NCBI RefSeq assembly: GCF_023161665.1
Contig: NZ_JALNTW010000004.1
Coordinates: forward strand, 1-64,000
Origin: Shewanella sp. 1CM18E
GTDB lineage: Bacteria > Pseudomonadota > Gammaproteobacteria > Enterobacterales > Shewanellaceae
DNA length: 64,000 nucleotides
Direction: 5' to 3'
In this document: piece by piece, positions 1 through 8,583 of the stretch
Layout of the letters: the number at the start of each line of letters is the position of its first letter
How positions within the stretch are numbered: the first letter of the stretch is position 1
The notes under the pieces: model-generated
Seen by the model: only the letters and a program-made list of their open reading frames with translations
Told to the model about the DNA's origin: nothing
Databases searched by the model: none
Translations under genes and position numbers: made by a program

Positions 1-2
1 AT

Positions 3-32
3 TCCATTAAACGTACTTCAGGCAAAGCCTAA
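3..32 (+). CDS. Possible 3' end of a gene cut by the left window edge
   Basis: The third frame is open from the edge and reads SIKRTSGKA before TAA; the first frame is also open for a few more codons, so the frame is not certain. Nine residues are too few to name a family. A 10-bp palindrome begins eight bases after the stop. A stop codon followed closely by a hairpin is how the right end of an IS200/IS605 element with tnpB looks, but an ordinary gene end is equally possible. Confidence 0.2.
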   Translation, partial: SIKRTSGKA

Positions 33-40
33 TTGATGAT

Positions 41-64
41 AACCACCTACTGAAGTAGGTGGTT
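41..64. repeat. Perfect 10-bp palindrome with TGAA loop
   Basis: The arms AACCACCTAC and GTAGGTGGTT pair perfectly around a four-base loop. No T-run follows on either strand, so it is not a normal Rho-independent terminator, and a proper terminator lies just downstream. It could be the subterminal hairpin of an IS200/IS605-type element or an isolated extragenic palindrome. Confidence 0.5.
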
Positions 65-78
65 TAGGGCTGAAAATT

Positions 79-106
79 AAAAGGCAGCTAATCGCTGCCT
101 TTTTTG
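79..106. terminator. Bidirectional Rho-independent terminator
   Basis: The stem GGCAGC/GCTGCC with loop TAATC has an A-run on its left and a T-run on its right. It can therefore stop transcription from the left edge and from yacL on the minus strand. Confidence 0.8.
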
Positions 107-133
107 TGCATAAATAAATCTGAAGATCGGCAA

Positions 134-505
134 TCATTTTTCGTCGATAAAACGACGCCAGCTTAATATCACTTCATGGAAATCTTCTAAACCGCAAAAC
201 GCTTCAGACTCACCATCATAAAAAGACATAGATTCATCAAGCTCTTGGTCTTCGTTATCTTCAATATCGTTAGCAAAAATTCGCGCTTGTTCGCTATCTA
301 ATTCCAACGAGATAGCCTTACCCACTAAGCGCCACTCATTGCCTTGACCACTTTGTAAGCGCTCAATTTGCTGACAGATCTGCTCAAATAGTTGGCTATT
401 ATCAGCCAGCTCTTCAGATAACCAAAAGCCTAACGCCTCGTGGTCCATACTAAAACGAGCAAAAACCGTATCTGTGATGGTGTTGCGTAAAAATTCGTAT
501 TCCAT
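134..505 (-). CDS. yacL: YacL family protein (UPF0231)
   Basis: Small acidic cytoplasmic protein of about 123 residues matching E. coli YacL along its length: N-terminal MEYEFLRN, a central GHEALGFW-like stretch, then the MSFYDGESEAFCGLEDF segment that corresponds to YacL's YYDEESLSLCGVEDF. The function of the family is unknown. The frame extends 12 codons further upstream to position 541, where an AGG precedes an alternative ATG. The inner ATG is chosen because the family begins with M-(D/E)-YEFLR and is about 120 residues long. It lies downstream of fkpA on the same strand, but a terminator separates them, so it is probably transcribed alone. Confidence 0.85.
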   Translation of the reverse strand: MEYEFLRNTITDTVFARFSMDHEALGFWLSEELADNSQLFEQICQQIERLQSGQGNEWRLVGKAISLELDSEQARIFANDIEDNEDQELDESMSFYDGESEAFCGLEDFHEVILSWRRFIDEK

Positions 506-586
506 ATCCAGCTCAAAATTAAAATCTCTTTCAGAGATCATTTTAACCTATTAATCTGCGTCTATGATGTTTTGTTTACGCAAATA

Positions 587-611
587 AAAAAGGACGCTTA
601 ATGCGTCCTTT
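587..611. terminator. Rho-independent terminator of fkpA
   Basis: The stem AAAGGACGC/GCGTCCTTT has a short loop. Read on the minus strand it is followed by a T-run, about 50 bases after the fkpA stop. A shorter T-run exists on the other strand. Confidence 0.8.
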
Positions 612-659
612 CTATTAACCATATATCAGCTCAACATTTTACAATGTCAGCGGTAATGA

Positions 660-1424
660 TTAGTGAGCGTGAGCCGCTTCAGCAGCGCCAGCTTTTTCGA
701 TGTCTAACAGCTCAACTTCAAATACTAGTGTTGAATTTGCAGGAATAGTCCCTGTATCGCGATCGCCATATGCTAGATCTGCTGGGATAACAAACTTGTA
801 CTTAGAACCCACAGACATTAGCTGTACGCCTTCAGTCCAACCAGGAATTACGCGGTTTAGTGGGAAAGTTGCTGGCTCGCCACGTGCTACAGAGCTATCA
901 AACTCAGTACCGTCAGTTAGTGTACCAACATAGTGAACTTTAACTGTGTCTTCAGCTACTGGCTTGTCACCAGTACCTTCAGTAATCACTTCGTACTGTA
1001 GACCAGAATCAGTTGTTACAACGCCTTCTTTAGCTTTGTTAGCGTCTAAGAAAGCCTTGCTTTCAGCTGATGCTTTTTCTGCTAGTAGTGCTGCTTGCGC
1101 TTGACGCTTTTCATTTAGCTTTTCATCAAGAGTTTGCAAAATAGTTTGCATCTCTTCTTGAGTCAGTTTTAGCTCGCTGTTTAGGCCTTCGCTAAAACCA
1201 GTAACGATAAGTTCTCTATCAACCTTTAAACCTAGCTCTTCTTGCTCTTTAATGTGGCCAGCCATGTAGGTACCAATTGACGCGCCAACGCTATAAGCTT
1301 CTTTTTGAGCTTCAGTTTTCAATTCAACTGGAGCAGTAGCCGCAACAGCCTCTTGCTCTTGATTACAAGCTGTTAAACCAACAACGGCCAAGGCCACTAG
1401 TGAATATTTATAAATCGATTTCAT
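660..1424 (-). CDS. fkpA: FKBP-type peptidyl-prolyl cis-trans isomerase, lipoprotein, FkpA-like
   Basis: Periplasmic proline isomerase and chaperone of 254 residues. The N-terminus is a lipoprotein signal with lipobox LTAC (Cys20), then an FKBP_N dimerisation region (about 35-130) rich in Glu, Lys and Ala coiled-coil, then the FKBP domain (about 140-245) with the family motifs [30 protein letters not shown] and [14 protein letters not shown]. The C-terminus ends in a short Ala/His tail (EAAHAH). E. coli FkpA is soluble and periplasmic; the lipobox here suggests membrane anchoring, as in many marine relatives. It is divergent from slyX, the same neighbourhood as in E. coli. A GAGGA ribosome site precedes the ATG. 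Confidence 0.92.
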   Translation of the reverse strand: MKSIYKYSLVALAVVGLTACNQEQEAVAATAPVELKTEAQKEAYSVGASIGTYMAGHIKEQEELGLKVDRELIVTGFSEGLNSELKLTQEEMQTILQTLDEKLNEKRQAQAALLAEKASAESKAFLDANKAKEGVVTTDSGLQYEVITEGTGDKPVAEDTVKVHYVGTLTDGTEFDSSVARGEPATFPLNRVIPGWTEGVQLMSVGSKYKFVIPADLAYGDRDTGTIPANSTLVFEVELLDIEKAGAAEAAHAH

Positions 1425-1908
1425 TAAAGCTTCCTCAGCATTTACACGTGGTTACACTAACCTAATACTTTTATTTAGGCGAACCACTCTATACTAGTTA
1501 AATAGGTTATTCCAATCTGAACAGCGAAAAGCCCGCTAACTGATATTAACCGTACTTTTTCAGATAAATTAATCAATTATGTACAGTTACATATCAGTAG
1601 ATATGGTTTGGCCTAATAACTTAGCAATGATTATCTTATTAGTCATCTAACAGACAGCAGAAATTTAGCCAAGTTCAGAGATTATCAGTCAGAGTTTATA
1701 CTTTGTCAGCTTACATACAGCTTTTAGCTTAATAACTGCGCAAGCTTACGCGCTAGTAAGTTTCTATAAACATAAGTAGATGCTGTATACTCATCAGCAT
1801 CAACCGTCATTAATTTGAGGATCGATTATTCTCAAATTACCGTCTTTCATAAACCAGTACCAATCTTGGTATCTGCATGCAAAGACCCCTATCCATTACG
1901 AGGTTAAC
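1425..1908. other. Intergenic region between divergent fkpA and slyX
   Basis: 484 bases without a credible gene. It must carry both promoters. A sigma70-like candidate for fkpA is listed separately. For slyX, a TATACT (1786-1791) preceded by TG could serve as -10, with no good -35. No repeat or RNA structure stood out. Confidence 0.6.
1488..1515 (-). promoter_or_regulatory. Candidate sigma70 promoter of fkpA
   Basis: On the minus strand TTGGAA and TATAGA are separated by 16 bases, and the -10 lies about 65 bases upstream of the fkpA start codon. This is a consensus match only. Confidence 0.4.
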
Positions 1909-2121
1909 TTGGATAATTTAGAAAGCCGTGTCGAAGAGCTAGAAATGAAAATCGCTTTCCAAGATGGCACCATTGAAGAACTAGATCAGCAAGTAATTAA
2001 ATTGAACAAGGCACTTGCCGAGCAACAAGATCAACTACGTATACTGGTTAATAAACTGCAGGCTGTAGAACCAAGTAATATGGCTAGCCAAGCTGATGAA
2101 ACGCCACCGCCACATTATTAA
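1909..2121 (+). CDS. slyX: SlyX family protein
   Basis: A 70-residue cytoplasmic protein that is almost wholly heptad coiled coil (SRVEELEMKIAFQDGTIEEL, then DQQVIKLNKALAEQQDQL), ending in the PPPHY tail typical of SlyX. The family's biochemical role is unknown; the gene is named for its neighbourhood with slyD/fkpA in enterobacteria. The start is TTG with an AGG five bases upstream; no in-frame ATG or GTG gives a full-length protein. Confidence 0.85.
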   Translation: MDNLESRVEELEMKIAFQDGTIEELDQQVIKLNKALAEQQDQLRILVNKLQAVEPSNMASQADETPPPHY

Positions 2122-2396
2122 ATATGAGTCACAACCTATCGTCATAGCTTGTATAAAACTAAGATGAATAACTTTAATCGGTCAAAATAGCCTTCAAATG
2201 TGCAATATTTATGCAACACTTAAAGGTATTCATCTTATGTTCAGCTTCATAACGCTATAAAAAGCCTTGAAATAACGCTCAGATATTATATGTTTTTATA
2301 AATTGACTAAGGTCTACTATTATCACTAAGCGGTAAGTCTGATTGAGTCAATAACAACAAAGCTGGTATAACAATGCGAATTAAAGAGACTTGCTA

Positions 2397-3764
2397 ATGA
2401 GAAGTTTTTTACTGCTAGCAACTATGATGCTAAGCCTAAGCGGCTGTGCGTTTAATAGCATTTTTATCAATTACCCTTCGCAAATTGCTCCCGTTAAAGC
2501 CCAGCTAAACTCTGCTACCCCGCAAAATGCCGCAAAAATAGTTGCTGATGAAATAAGTGGTGCCGATGGTTTACTTTATGCCCAGGAAGCTGGCCGCAGC
2601 GCACAAATTGCCGGTGACTTTACTAGCAGTAAGCAATACTACCAACAAGCAGTTGCAGCCTATAGCGCATTCGATGACAAAGCAAAAGTCAGTCTAAGTG
2701 ATGCTGGCGCGACCGCAAGTAGTCTATTTTTAAACGATAATGTTATCCCTTATCGTGGCCCTGGCTATGAGCGCATCATGCTGCACCAATACCAAGCTCT
2801 TAACTATCTATTTGCTGGCGATCCACAAGGGGCACTGGTTGAAGTTCGTCGCAGTAATGAGCTACAAAGCCAAGAGCAAGCCAGATATCAAAAATCCAAT
2901 AAGTCAGTGCAAGCTATGGCAAACGGCACCATAGACGCTGAAATGAACAAACTTGGTAAAGCCGCTGGCAGCACCACAAGTTCATTTCTTAACGCCTATA
3001 GCTATTACACAACGGGTATGTTGCATGAAATTTTAGGCGAGCCAAACGACGCCTTTATTGACTACCGTAAAGCGGCGCAAATCAGTCCTAATAATCCTTA
3101 CCTGCAAAAAGATCTCGTCAGGCTCGCCAAAGAGTTATCAATGCCGCAATACGATGAGTTTAAACGCCGCTGGGGTGACGCTGTTGAGCCAACGAAAGAG
3201 CAAGGCCAAGTGATTATCATGCTCGAGCGCGGCTTTGTGCCTGAAAAGCAAAGTTTTACAGTACCGTTTACTATTGAAGGAAACTGGCAAACCGCCTCGT
3301 TAGCAACCTATTATCCGAATCGACAACCTGTACGCCAAGGGCAAATCCAAGGTTTAGGCACAGTATTAAAAACCGCACCAATTGCCAATATCGATGCCTT
3401 AGCCATTACCGCGTTAAAAGAAGAGCTGCCTGCAGCCCTCGTCCGCCAAGCCGCGCGTATTTATGCCAAGGCAGAAATGGCACAGAGCGTTGAAAGTGAG
3501 ACTAAAAAGCGCCGTAATCAAACTGATTACGCCTCAATTGCTATGCAAATTTTTAATGTGGTCACCGAACAAGCCGACAGACGCAGTTGGCTAACCTTAC
3601 CCGAGCAAGCTCAAATCGCTCGCTCATATGTCAAACCGGGCAGCTATTCGCTCATGCTCGACAATAACCCTGCCGATCCCATTGAAGTAAAAAGTGGCCG
3701 CACAACCTTAGTGTGGATAATTGACACTGGCAATTACACCCGTTTTTATTCAATAATCATTTAG
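2397..3764 (+). CDS. COG3014 family lipoprotein with TPR-like region
   Basis: Predicted lipoprotein of 455 residues with lipobox SLSGC (Cys17). Residues about 45-250 contain helical repeats resembling TPRs, for example the MLHEILGEPNDAFIDYRKAA segment followed by ISPNNPYL. The C-terminal third is beta-rich. This matches the COG3014 proteins found beside lpoB in Vibrio and Shewanella; no molecular activity is established. A TTG two codons upstream is possible, but the ATG has better spacing to a GAG. The lpoB start lies 23 bases after the stop, so the two are almost certainly one operon, suggesting a role connected to cell-wall synthesis. Confidence 0.75.
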   Translation: MRSFLLLATMMLSLSGCAFNSIFINYPSQIAPVKAQLNSATPQNAAKIVADEISGADGLLYAQEAGRSAQIAGDFTSSKQYYQQAVAAYSAFDDKAKVSLSDAGATASSLFLNDNVIPYRGPGYERIMLHQYQALNYLFAGDPQGALVEVRRSNELQSQEQARYQKSNKSVQAMANGTIDAEMNKLGKAAGSTTSSFLNAYSYYTTGMLHEILGEPNDAFIDYRKAAQISPNNPYLQKDLVRLAKELSMPQYDEFKRRWGDAVEPTKEQGQVIIMLERGFVPEKQSFTVPFTIEGNWQTASLATYYPNRQPVRQGQIQGLGTVLKTAPIANIDALAITALKEELPAALVRQAARIYAKAEMAQSVESETKKRRNQTDYASIAMQIFNVVTEQADRRSWLTLPEQAQIARSYVKPGSYSLMLDNNPADPIEVKSGRTTLVWIIDTGNYTRFYSIII

Positions 3765-3787
3765 CAATCACTTGTATGGAATTAACT

Positions 3788-4381
3788 ATGAAACATTTAA
3801 AAGTCGTTTTTATTCTTGCAGCAGTTATCGGTTTATCTGCCTGCCAATCCAAAGTTGAATACGGTGATGCCACAGAAGTGGAAACCGTTAACGAGAACTT
3901 CGGTTCTACCGATCTACAAGCTATCGCGGCTAAGATGGTCGACAGCATGCTGACTTTCCCACCTGTTGTGGCCATAACAGCAAACGATCGCCCTATTATC
4001 TTCGTTGATAAAATTAAGAACAAAACCTCTGAGCATATTGATACCGAATCTGTTACCGATTCAATCAGCAACAAGTTACTACGCTCAGGTAAGTTCCGCT
4101 TTATCGATATGACCAAGGTTGACTCGGTACGTAAGCAGCTTGATTACCAAAACAACTCAGGCATGGTTGACCCATCAACCGCAATTAACTTTGGTCGTCA
4201 AATCGGTGCTCAGTACATGCTATACGGCAACCTATCTAGCATCGTTAAACAAGATGGCAGCACTAAAGATGTTTACTACAAGATGACTATGCGCTTAATG
4301 GACCTAGAAACAGGTCTAATCGAATGGTCTGATGAAAAAGAAATTCGTAAAGTTAAGTCTAAGTCGTTTTTAGGTCTATAA
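3788..4381 (+). CDS. lpoB: Penicillin-binding protein activator LpoB
   Basis: Outer-membrane lipoprotein of 197 residues that in E. coli reaches through the cell wall and stimulates the peptidoglycan synthase PBP1b. The lipobox LSAC puts the acylated cysteine at residue 19. The conserved domain includes PPVVAITANDRPIIFVDKIKNKT-type strands, IDTESVTDSI, NKLLRSGKFRFIDM and GAQYMLYGNLSSIVK, all characteristic of the family. The start is the ATG with GGA seven bases upstream rather than an in-frame ATG four codons earlier. It is the second gene of the pair and is followed by a strong terminator. In related genomes a YcfL-like gene often lies between the two; it is absent here. Confidence 0.88.
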   Translation: MKHLKVVFILAAVIGLSACQSKVEYGDATEVETVNENFGSTDLQAIAAKMVDSMLTFPPVVAITANDRPIIFVDKIKNKTSEHIDTESVTDSISNKLLRSGKFRFIDMTKVDSVRKQLDYQNNSGMVDPSTAINFGRQIGAQYMLYGNLSSIVKQDGSTKDVYYKMTMRLMDLETGLIEWSDEKEIRKVKSKSFLGL

Positions 4382-4438
4382 GCCAGCAAGGCGCTGATTG
4401 GACTAAACTCGCCTAGCCAGACGAATTTAATCGGTAAC

Positions 4439-4463
4439 AAAGCCAGCATTTAGCTGGCTTTTT
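4439..4463 (+). terminator. Rho-independent terminator after lpoB
   Basis: The stem AGCCAGC/GCTGGCT with loop ATTTA is followed by five T residues. Confidence 0.85.
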
Positions 4464-4555
4464 GCTATACAAAATTAGTCTGGCTGAATACAAAGGAAAT
4501 AGGGTAACGTATGCGCTTGCTGTCGCTCCCCGAATAATGAGAAAAGGATGCTGTT

Positions 4556-7192
4556 TTGAAGTTGTTGTTTATCGGTTTTACCACTGCCTTACTGTGCCTT
4601 ACCACTGCAAGCCATGCCAACACCAATGACGGCAATTTTTTGCGCGACAATAGTGCCTACATTAGCCAGCAAGCGGCAGCACAACGCGCCGCAAAGATAA
4701 CCGATGTGCACTATAAGCTCGACTTAACCCTAACCGAGCACAACGGCTTTAACGGCGTAACCAAGATGAGCTTTGATCTCAGCGATAATGACCAAGCCCT
4801 GAGCTTAGATCTAAACCAAGCGCAGATCCAAAGCTTTGTTATCAATGGTAAAAAGGTCTACCCCAATTACAACAACAGCTATATTAAGCTTAACCCTCGA
4901 CTATTAAACAGTGGCAACAACACCATTGAAGTCGCCTATCGCCGCGACTACAGCAATAATGGTGAAGGCCTGCATAAATTTGTCGATCCGGTTGATAACA
5001 AGGTTTACCTGTATTCCCACTTTGAGCCAGCAGCCGCACAGCAGATGTTTGCGCTATTTGACCAACCCGATCTTAAAGCCACATTTCAGTTAAGCGTCAC
5101 AGCGCCAAAAGACTGGACCGTAATTAGTGCTATGAGAGAAAACCAAATAACTGACCAAGGCGAGCAGCGCCGCTGGCAATTCCCAGAGTCCCCAAAACTC
5201 AGCCCCTATAACTTCTCCATGCACGCAGGGCCTTATCATAGTTGGCAAGATAACTCTGGAAAATACCCACTGCGCTTGTTTGCCCGTCAGTCCATTGCTA
5301 AACAAGTTAATCAACAAGACTGGTTTAACTACACCCAAAAAGGACTCAACTTTTTCAATAATTACTTTGGCATCGAGTATCCGTTTGCCAAGTATGACCA
5401 AGTACTAGTGCCTGATTTCTTGTACGGTGCAATGGAAAATGCCGCCGCAATTACTTACAGCGAAAGCCGTTTCCTCAGCGATAGCGCCATGACCACTGAG
5501 CAAAAACAGCGCCTAGCAAATGTAATCATGCATGAGATGGCGCATCAATGGTTTGGTAATTTAGTGACCATGAAATGGTGGAATGGACTATGGCTCAATG
5601 AAAGCTTTGCCTCGTTTATGGCAACGATGGCCACCAGCGAAACCACCGAATTTTCAGCATGGCGTAGCTTTTACGCTAAAGGCAAACAAAGTGCCTATGC
5701 CCTCGATAGCTCAGCCAGCACCCACCCAATTGAAGTCCCCGTGCCAAGCAGTAAAAATGCTTTCGATAATATCGATGCCATTACTTACTCCAAAGGCGCA
5801 GCAACATTAAAGCAGTTAAGTCATTTGCTCGGCGAAAAAGTGTTTCAGCAAGGCGTACAAAACTATCTCACTCAGTACAGTTACCAAAATGCCGAACTCA
5901 GCGACTTTATCGCTAGCCTTGAAAAGACCGCCAAACGTGATTTAAGCCAGTGGAGTCAAGATTGGTTATACAAAGCAGGAGTAAATACGGTTCAAGCGGA
6001 GTTTAGTTGCAGTAATGGCCGCATCACGCAATTTAGCCTAAAACAAACGGCATCTAACCCTGAGCAACCAACGCTGCGCGAACAGAAAGTGCTAGTAGGC
6101 TTATTTACTAAAGGTCGTAGACAGCTGCACCACAATATTAGTGTTCCCGTTATCTATAAGGGTGCCAAGACTCACGTTAAGCAGCTTATTGGTCTGCACT
6201 GCCCAGATTTGGTTTACCCTAACTATCAAGACTGGGGCTATGTCAAAGTCAGCTTAGATCAAAAGTCATTTAAGACGGCGCAAACCGAGCTAACAAGAGT
6301 ACCAGATCCACTGCTGCGCTCCATGTTGTGGCAAAGCCTATGGGACAGCGTTAAAAACGGCAGCTTAACGCTCAATGATTACATGGGCACGGTATTGATT
6401 AATCTCCCTGCAGAGCAAGATCAAATCATTTTGGATCAAGTATTAACCAGCTTATCGCAAGCAAAGGTCTACTTAGACAAGATGCATCCTAATAACCAGC
6501 GCTACGCAAGTAAAGCCATCAGCGCCATGGAGCAAATGAGCTTAAGAAAAGTCATGGCCAATAAAGATAAGCGAGATTTACAACGCATCTGGTTTGATAG
6601 CTATATCGAGTTTGCCCAGAGTAAAGCCGCGCTTAACCATATGGATGCACTACTCAATAGCACCGCAACTATTAACGGCCTAGAGATAGATCAAACATTG
6701 CGCTGGAAAATGATTGTGCAGTTAAATCGCCACGATCACCGCAATGCTCGCTACTGGCTGAATAAAGAGCAAAGCGCGGATAATTCAGATAGTGGTCAAA
6801 AAGCCGCATTAGCCGCCGAGGCCAGCCGCCCTGGTGCCGCTAAAAAACGCCAATGGCTGACGCGTATTCAGCAGCCCACCAATCTGCCTTTTGCCAAAGT
6901 GCGCACGGTAATGGAAAACCTCTACCCAAGTGAGCAAAAGCGATTAAGTGCTGCAACCGCAGAGCAGCGGCTGTCGAGTCTAGCCCAGATAGATAGCCAG
7001 CAAAGCCCTGTATTTATGCGCAGTTATAGCGCCGTATTGATCCCTACAGATTGCAGTTATGCCAGTATCAGTAACCTTAGCCAAACCTTAGCAGCAGAAA
7101 AAGGTTTATCAATATCGACTCAGCGCGCGCTTAAAGATGCCATACAGCAGGAACAAACCTGCTTGCTGATTAAGACCAACATGAAGCATTGA
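4556..7192 (+). CDS. Secreted M1 family zinc aminopeptidase
   Basis: Metallopeptidase of 878 residues that removes N-terminal amino acids from peptides. The first 21 residues form a signal peptide ending SHA, so the enzyme acts in the periplasm or outside, unlike cytoplasmic PepN. The exopeptidase motif GAMEN is at 291-295. The zinc site HEMAH is at 326-330 with Glu327 catalytic, and the third ligand is Glu349 in LWLNES. A C-terminal helical ERAP1-like domain follows from about 560. The start is TTG, supported by an AGGA eight bases upstream and the signal peptide directly after; no better in-frame start exists. It stands alone behind the lpoB terminator. The family is certain; the preferred substrate is not. 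Confidence 0.88.
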   Translation: MKLLFIGFTTALLCLTTASHANTNDGNFLRDNSAYISQQAAAQRAAKITDVHYKLDLTLTEHNGFNGVTKMSFDLSDNDQALSLDLNQAQIQSFVINGKKVYPNYNNSYIKLNPRLLNSGNNTIEVAYRRDYSNNGEGLHKFVDPVDNKVYLYSHFEPAAAQQMFALFDQPDLKATFQLSVTAPKDWTVISAMRENQITDQGEQRRWQFPESPKLSPYNFSMHAGPYHSWQDNSGKYPLRLFARQSIAKQVNQQDWFNYTQKGLNFFNNYFGIEYPFAKYDQVLVPDFLYGAMENAAAITYSESRFLSDSAMTTEQKQRLANVIMHEMAHQWFGNLVTMKWWNGLWLNESFASFMATMATSETTEFSAWRSFYAKGKQSAYALDSSASTHPIEVPVPSSKNAFDNIDAITYSKGAATLKQLSHLLGEKVFQQGVQNYLTQYSYQNAELSDFIASLEKTAKRDLSQWSQDWLYKAGVNTVQAEFSCSNGRITQFSLKQTASNPEQPTLREQKVLVGLFTKGRRQLHHNISVPVIYKGAKTHVKQLIGLHCPDLVYPNYQDWGYVKVSLDQKSFKTAQTELTRVPDPLLRSMLWQSLWDSVKNGSLTLNDYMGTVLINLPAEQDQIILDQVLTSLSQAKVYLDKMHPNNQRYASKAISAMEQMSLRKVMANKDKRDLQRIWFDSYIEFAQSKAALNHMDALLNSTATINGLEIDQTLRWKMIVQLNRHDHRNARYWLNKEQSADNSDSGQKAALAAEASRPGAAKKRQWLTRIQQPTNLPFAKVRTVMENLYPSEQKRLSAATAEQRLSSLAQIDSQQSPVFMRSYSAVLIPTDCSYASISNLSQTLAAEKGLSISTQRALKDAIQQEQTCLLIKTNMKH

Positions 7193-7230
7193 TAAAAATC
7201 TTATTGCTGTATACCTAAACCACACAATCA

Positions 7231-7258
7231 CAGTAGGCATAAGCAATTACGCCTACTG
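7231..7258. other. Hairpin after the aminopeptidase gene
   Basis: CAGTAGGC and GCCTACTG form a perfect 8-bp stem around a 12-base loop. No T-run follows, so it may be a weak terminator or a 3' processing structure. Confidence 0.3.
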
Positions 7259-7364
7259 CTCATTTCGCCCAAAGCAAAGCTCGCTATCGCACTCAGCCCA
7301 ATCCGCTTTATAGCCACTATAATGGATGGGAATACCACTTTTTAAGCGTATTGAGGAGCGATTT

Positions 7365-7577
7365 ATGGGGCCTTTTACTATCGCAGCGATTGCTATTGTC
7401 GCCGTGTTTTTATTGAAAGCATATAAAGAATATAACAAACAAAAAGGGCGGATTGATGCCGACGAATTAGTGCTGGTGAATAAAGAGCTCAAGGAGCTAA
7501 AAGAACGGGTAATGACCTTAGAAAAGATTGTCACAGATAAGTCTTATCAGCTGCATGATGAAATCGACAAGCTTTAA
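7365..7577 (+). CDS. PspB-like small membrane protein
   Basis: A 70-residue protein with one N-terminal membrane helix (about 4-20), a basic stretch (KAYKEYNKQKGR) and a C-terminal coiled coil (NKELKELKERVMTLEKIV). The order of parts and the RVMTLEKIVTD motif resemble phage-shock protein B, which helps the PspC sensor respond to membrane stress. No pspA or pspC lies nearby, so this is an orphan. The frame runs 13 codons further upstream, but the ATG used here has a GAGGAG seven bases before it and puts the membrane helix at the N-terminus. Confidence 0.6.
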   Translation: MGPFTIAAIAIVAVFLLKAYKEYNKQKGRIDADELVLVNKELKELKERVMTLEKIVTDKSYQLHDEIDKL

Positions 7578-7585
7578 CGACTAAC

Positions 7586-7610
7586 AAAAAAGCCACCGTT
7601 TAAGGTGGCT
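7586..7610. terminator. Convergent terminator, stronger on the minus strand
   Basis: The stem AGCCACC/GGTGGCT is followed by six T residues on the minus strand (for the phosphoribosyltransferase gene) and by a weaker TAGTATT on the plus strand. Confidence 0.75.
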
Positions 7611-7646
7611 TAGTATTAACGTATCCCAGTGGGAATCAATTAAACA

Positions 7647-8207
7647 TTATACAAATAAGTGCTTAATGTTTTTCAAGTCGCCCTTGCCTTCGGCAAGTTC
7701 TTCTGGCGACAAACCAGAGACTTCATGCGGGAACACTAACCACTCGTCAGACTCATGAATGAAGTAATCAGGCTTTAATGGTACAACCGTGTTTTGTGGC
7801 TTGTAGTATGGGCAAGCAATACGCACATCTTTTGGCATATTTAGGCGCATCAAGTCACTTAGGTTTTCCATTAATGCATGAATACTGCGGCCAGAATCAA
7901 AAACGTCATCAACAATCAATAGACCGTCGCCAGCATTAGCATTTTCAACAATGTAATGCAGACCGTGAACTTTGATCTGTTTACTTTGCTTATTGATACC
8001 GTAATAAGATGAAGTACGCACGGCAATGTGGTCAGTTTCCACTTTTTTGAAGTCAAAAAATTCTTGTACTGCGATGCCGATTGGAGCACCACCACGCCAA
8101 ATGCCCACAATAAACTGCGGACGGAAACCGCTTTCATAAACTTGCGCTGCTAAACGAAATGAATCTTCTAGCAATTCTTGTGCGGTAATAAAGCGTTTCT
8201 CTGACAT
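7647..8207 (-). CDS. Purine phosphoribosyltransferase family protein
   Basis: Cytoplasmic protein of 186 residues with the type I phosphoribosyltransferase fold. It has GIWRGG at 35-40 and the PRPP-binding loop LLIVDDVFDSGRS at 97-109. It belongs to the COG2236 hypoxanthine/guanine-type group, which transfers ribose-phosphate from PRPP to a purine base for salvage. It is smaller than GuaC/Apt enzymes and lacks recognisable specificity residues I could assign, so the exact base is not certain. Single gene with its own terminator. Confidence 0.75.
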   Translation of the reverse strand: MSEKRFITAQELLEDSFRLAAQVYESGFRPQFIVGIWRGGAPIGIAVQEFFDFKKVETDHIAVRTSSYYGINKQSKQIKVHGLHYIVENANAGDGLLIVDDVFDSGRSIHALMENLSDLMRLNMPKDVRIACPYYKPQNTVVPLKPDYFIHESDEWLVFPHEVSGLSPEELAEGKGDLKNIKHLFV

Positions 8208-8513
8208 CTGAGCGTCCCCATCTTGTTATTAATATCTAAATTAGGTCTTTATACCCATCGCATTAAAGTCTAACCCATTAGTGGCAGTGCTAAATCGCCT
8301 GTATCCACTAAGAATAGATCAAAATATATAAGCTGAAGAGTACAAAAAAGGCAGGTGACGATGTCTATTCCAAGATCTGTAATAGGCGCTGATTAATAGC
8401 GAAAAACCATTAACCGCTCAACATCTAAACACCCACCGGATTTTGGAGGCGGATTCTATACTAAATCAACAAGTATTGCTGTAAAAAAGCCAAAAACTTA
8501 CACCAGAATCACT
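8208..8513. other. Intergenic region upstream of the phosphoribosyltransferase gene
   Basis: About 300 bases before the next terminator. A GGGTATAAAG on the minus strand about 45 bases before the start codon could be a -10. Nothing else recognisable was seen. Confidence 0.4.
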
Positions 8514-8545
8514 AAAAAAATAAGGCTACCAAACTGGCAGCCTTA
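8514..8545 (-). terminator. Terminator of the phoD-like gene
   Basis: On the minus strand a GGCTGCCA/TGGTAGCC stem with one G-U pair is followed by a long T-run, 38 bases after the stop codon. Confidence 0.75.
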
Positions 8546-8583
8546 AGTTATCAATCATGCTTCAAGCAATAAGTTAGCAAGTA

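Noticed and set aside
700..933. 77-codon plus-strand frame opposite fkpA
   Set aside because: Mirror frame of a well-supported gene; no ribosome site and no protein-like features.
7647..8207. Assignment as gpt or hpt proper
   Set aside because: PRPP loop is clear but base specificity is not, so no symbol was given.
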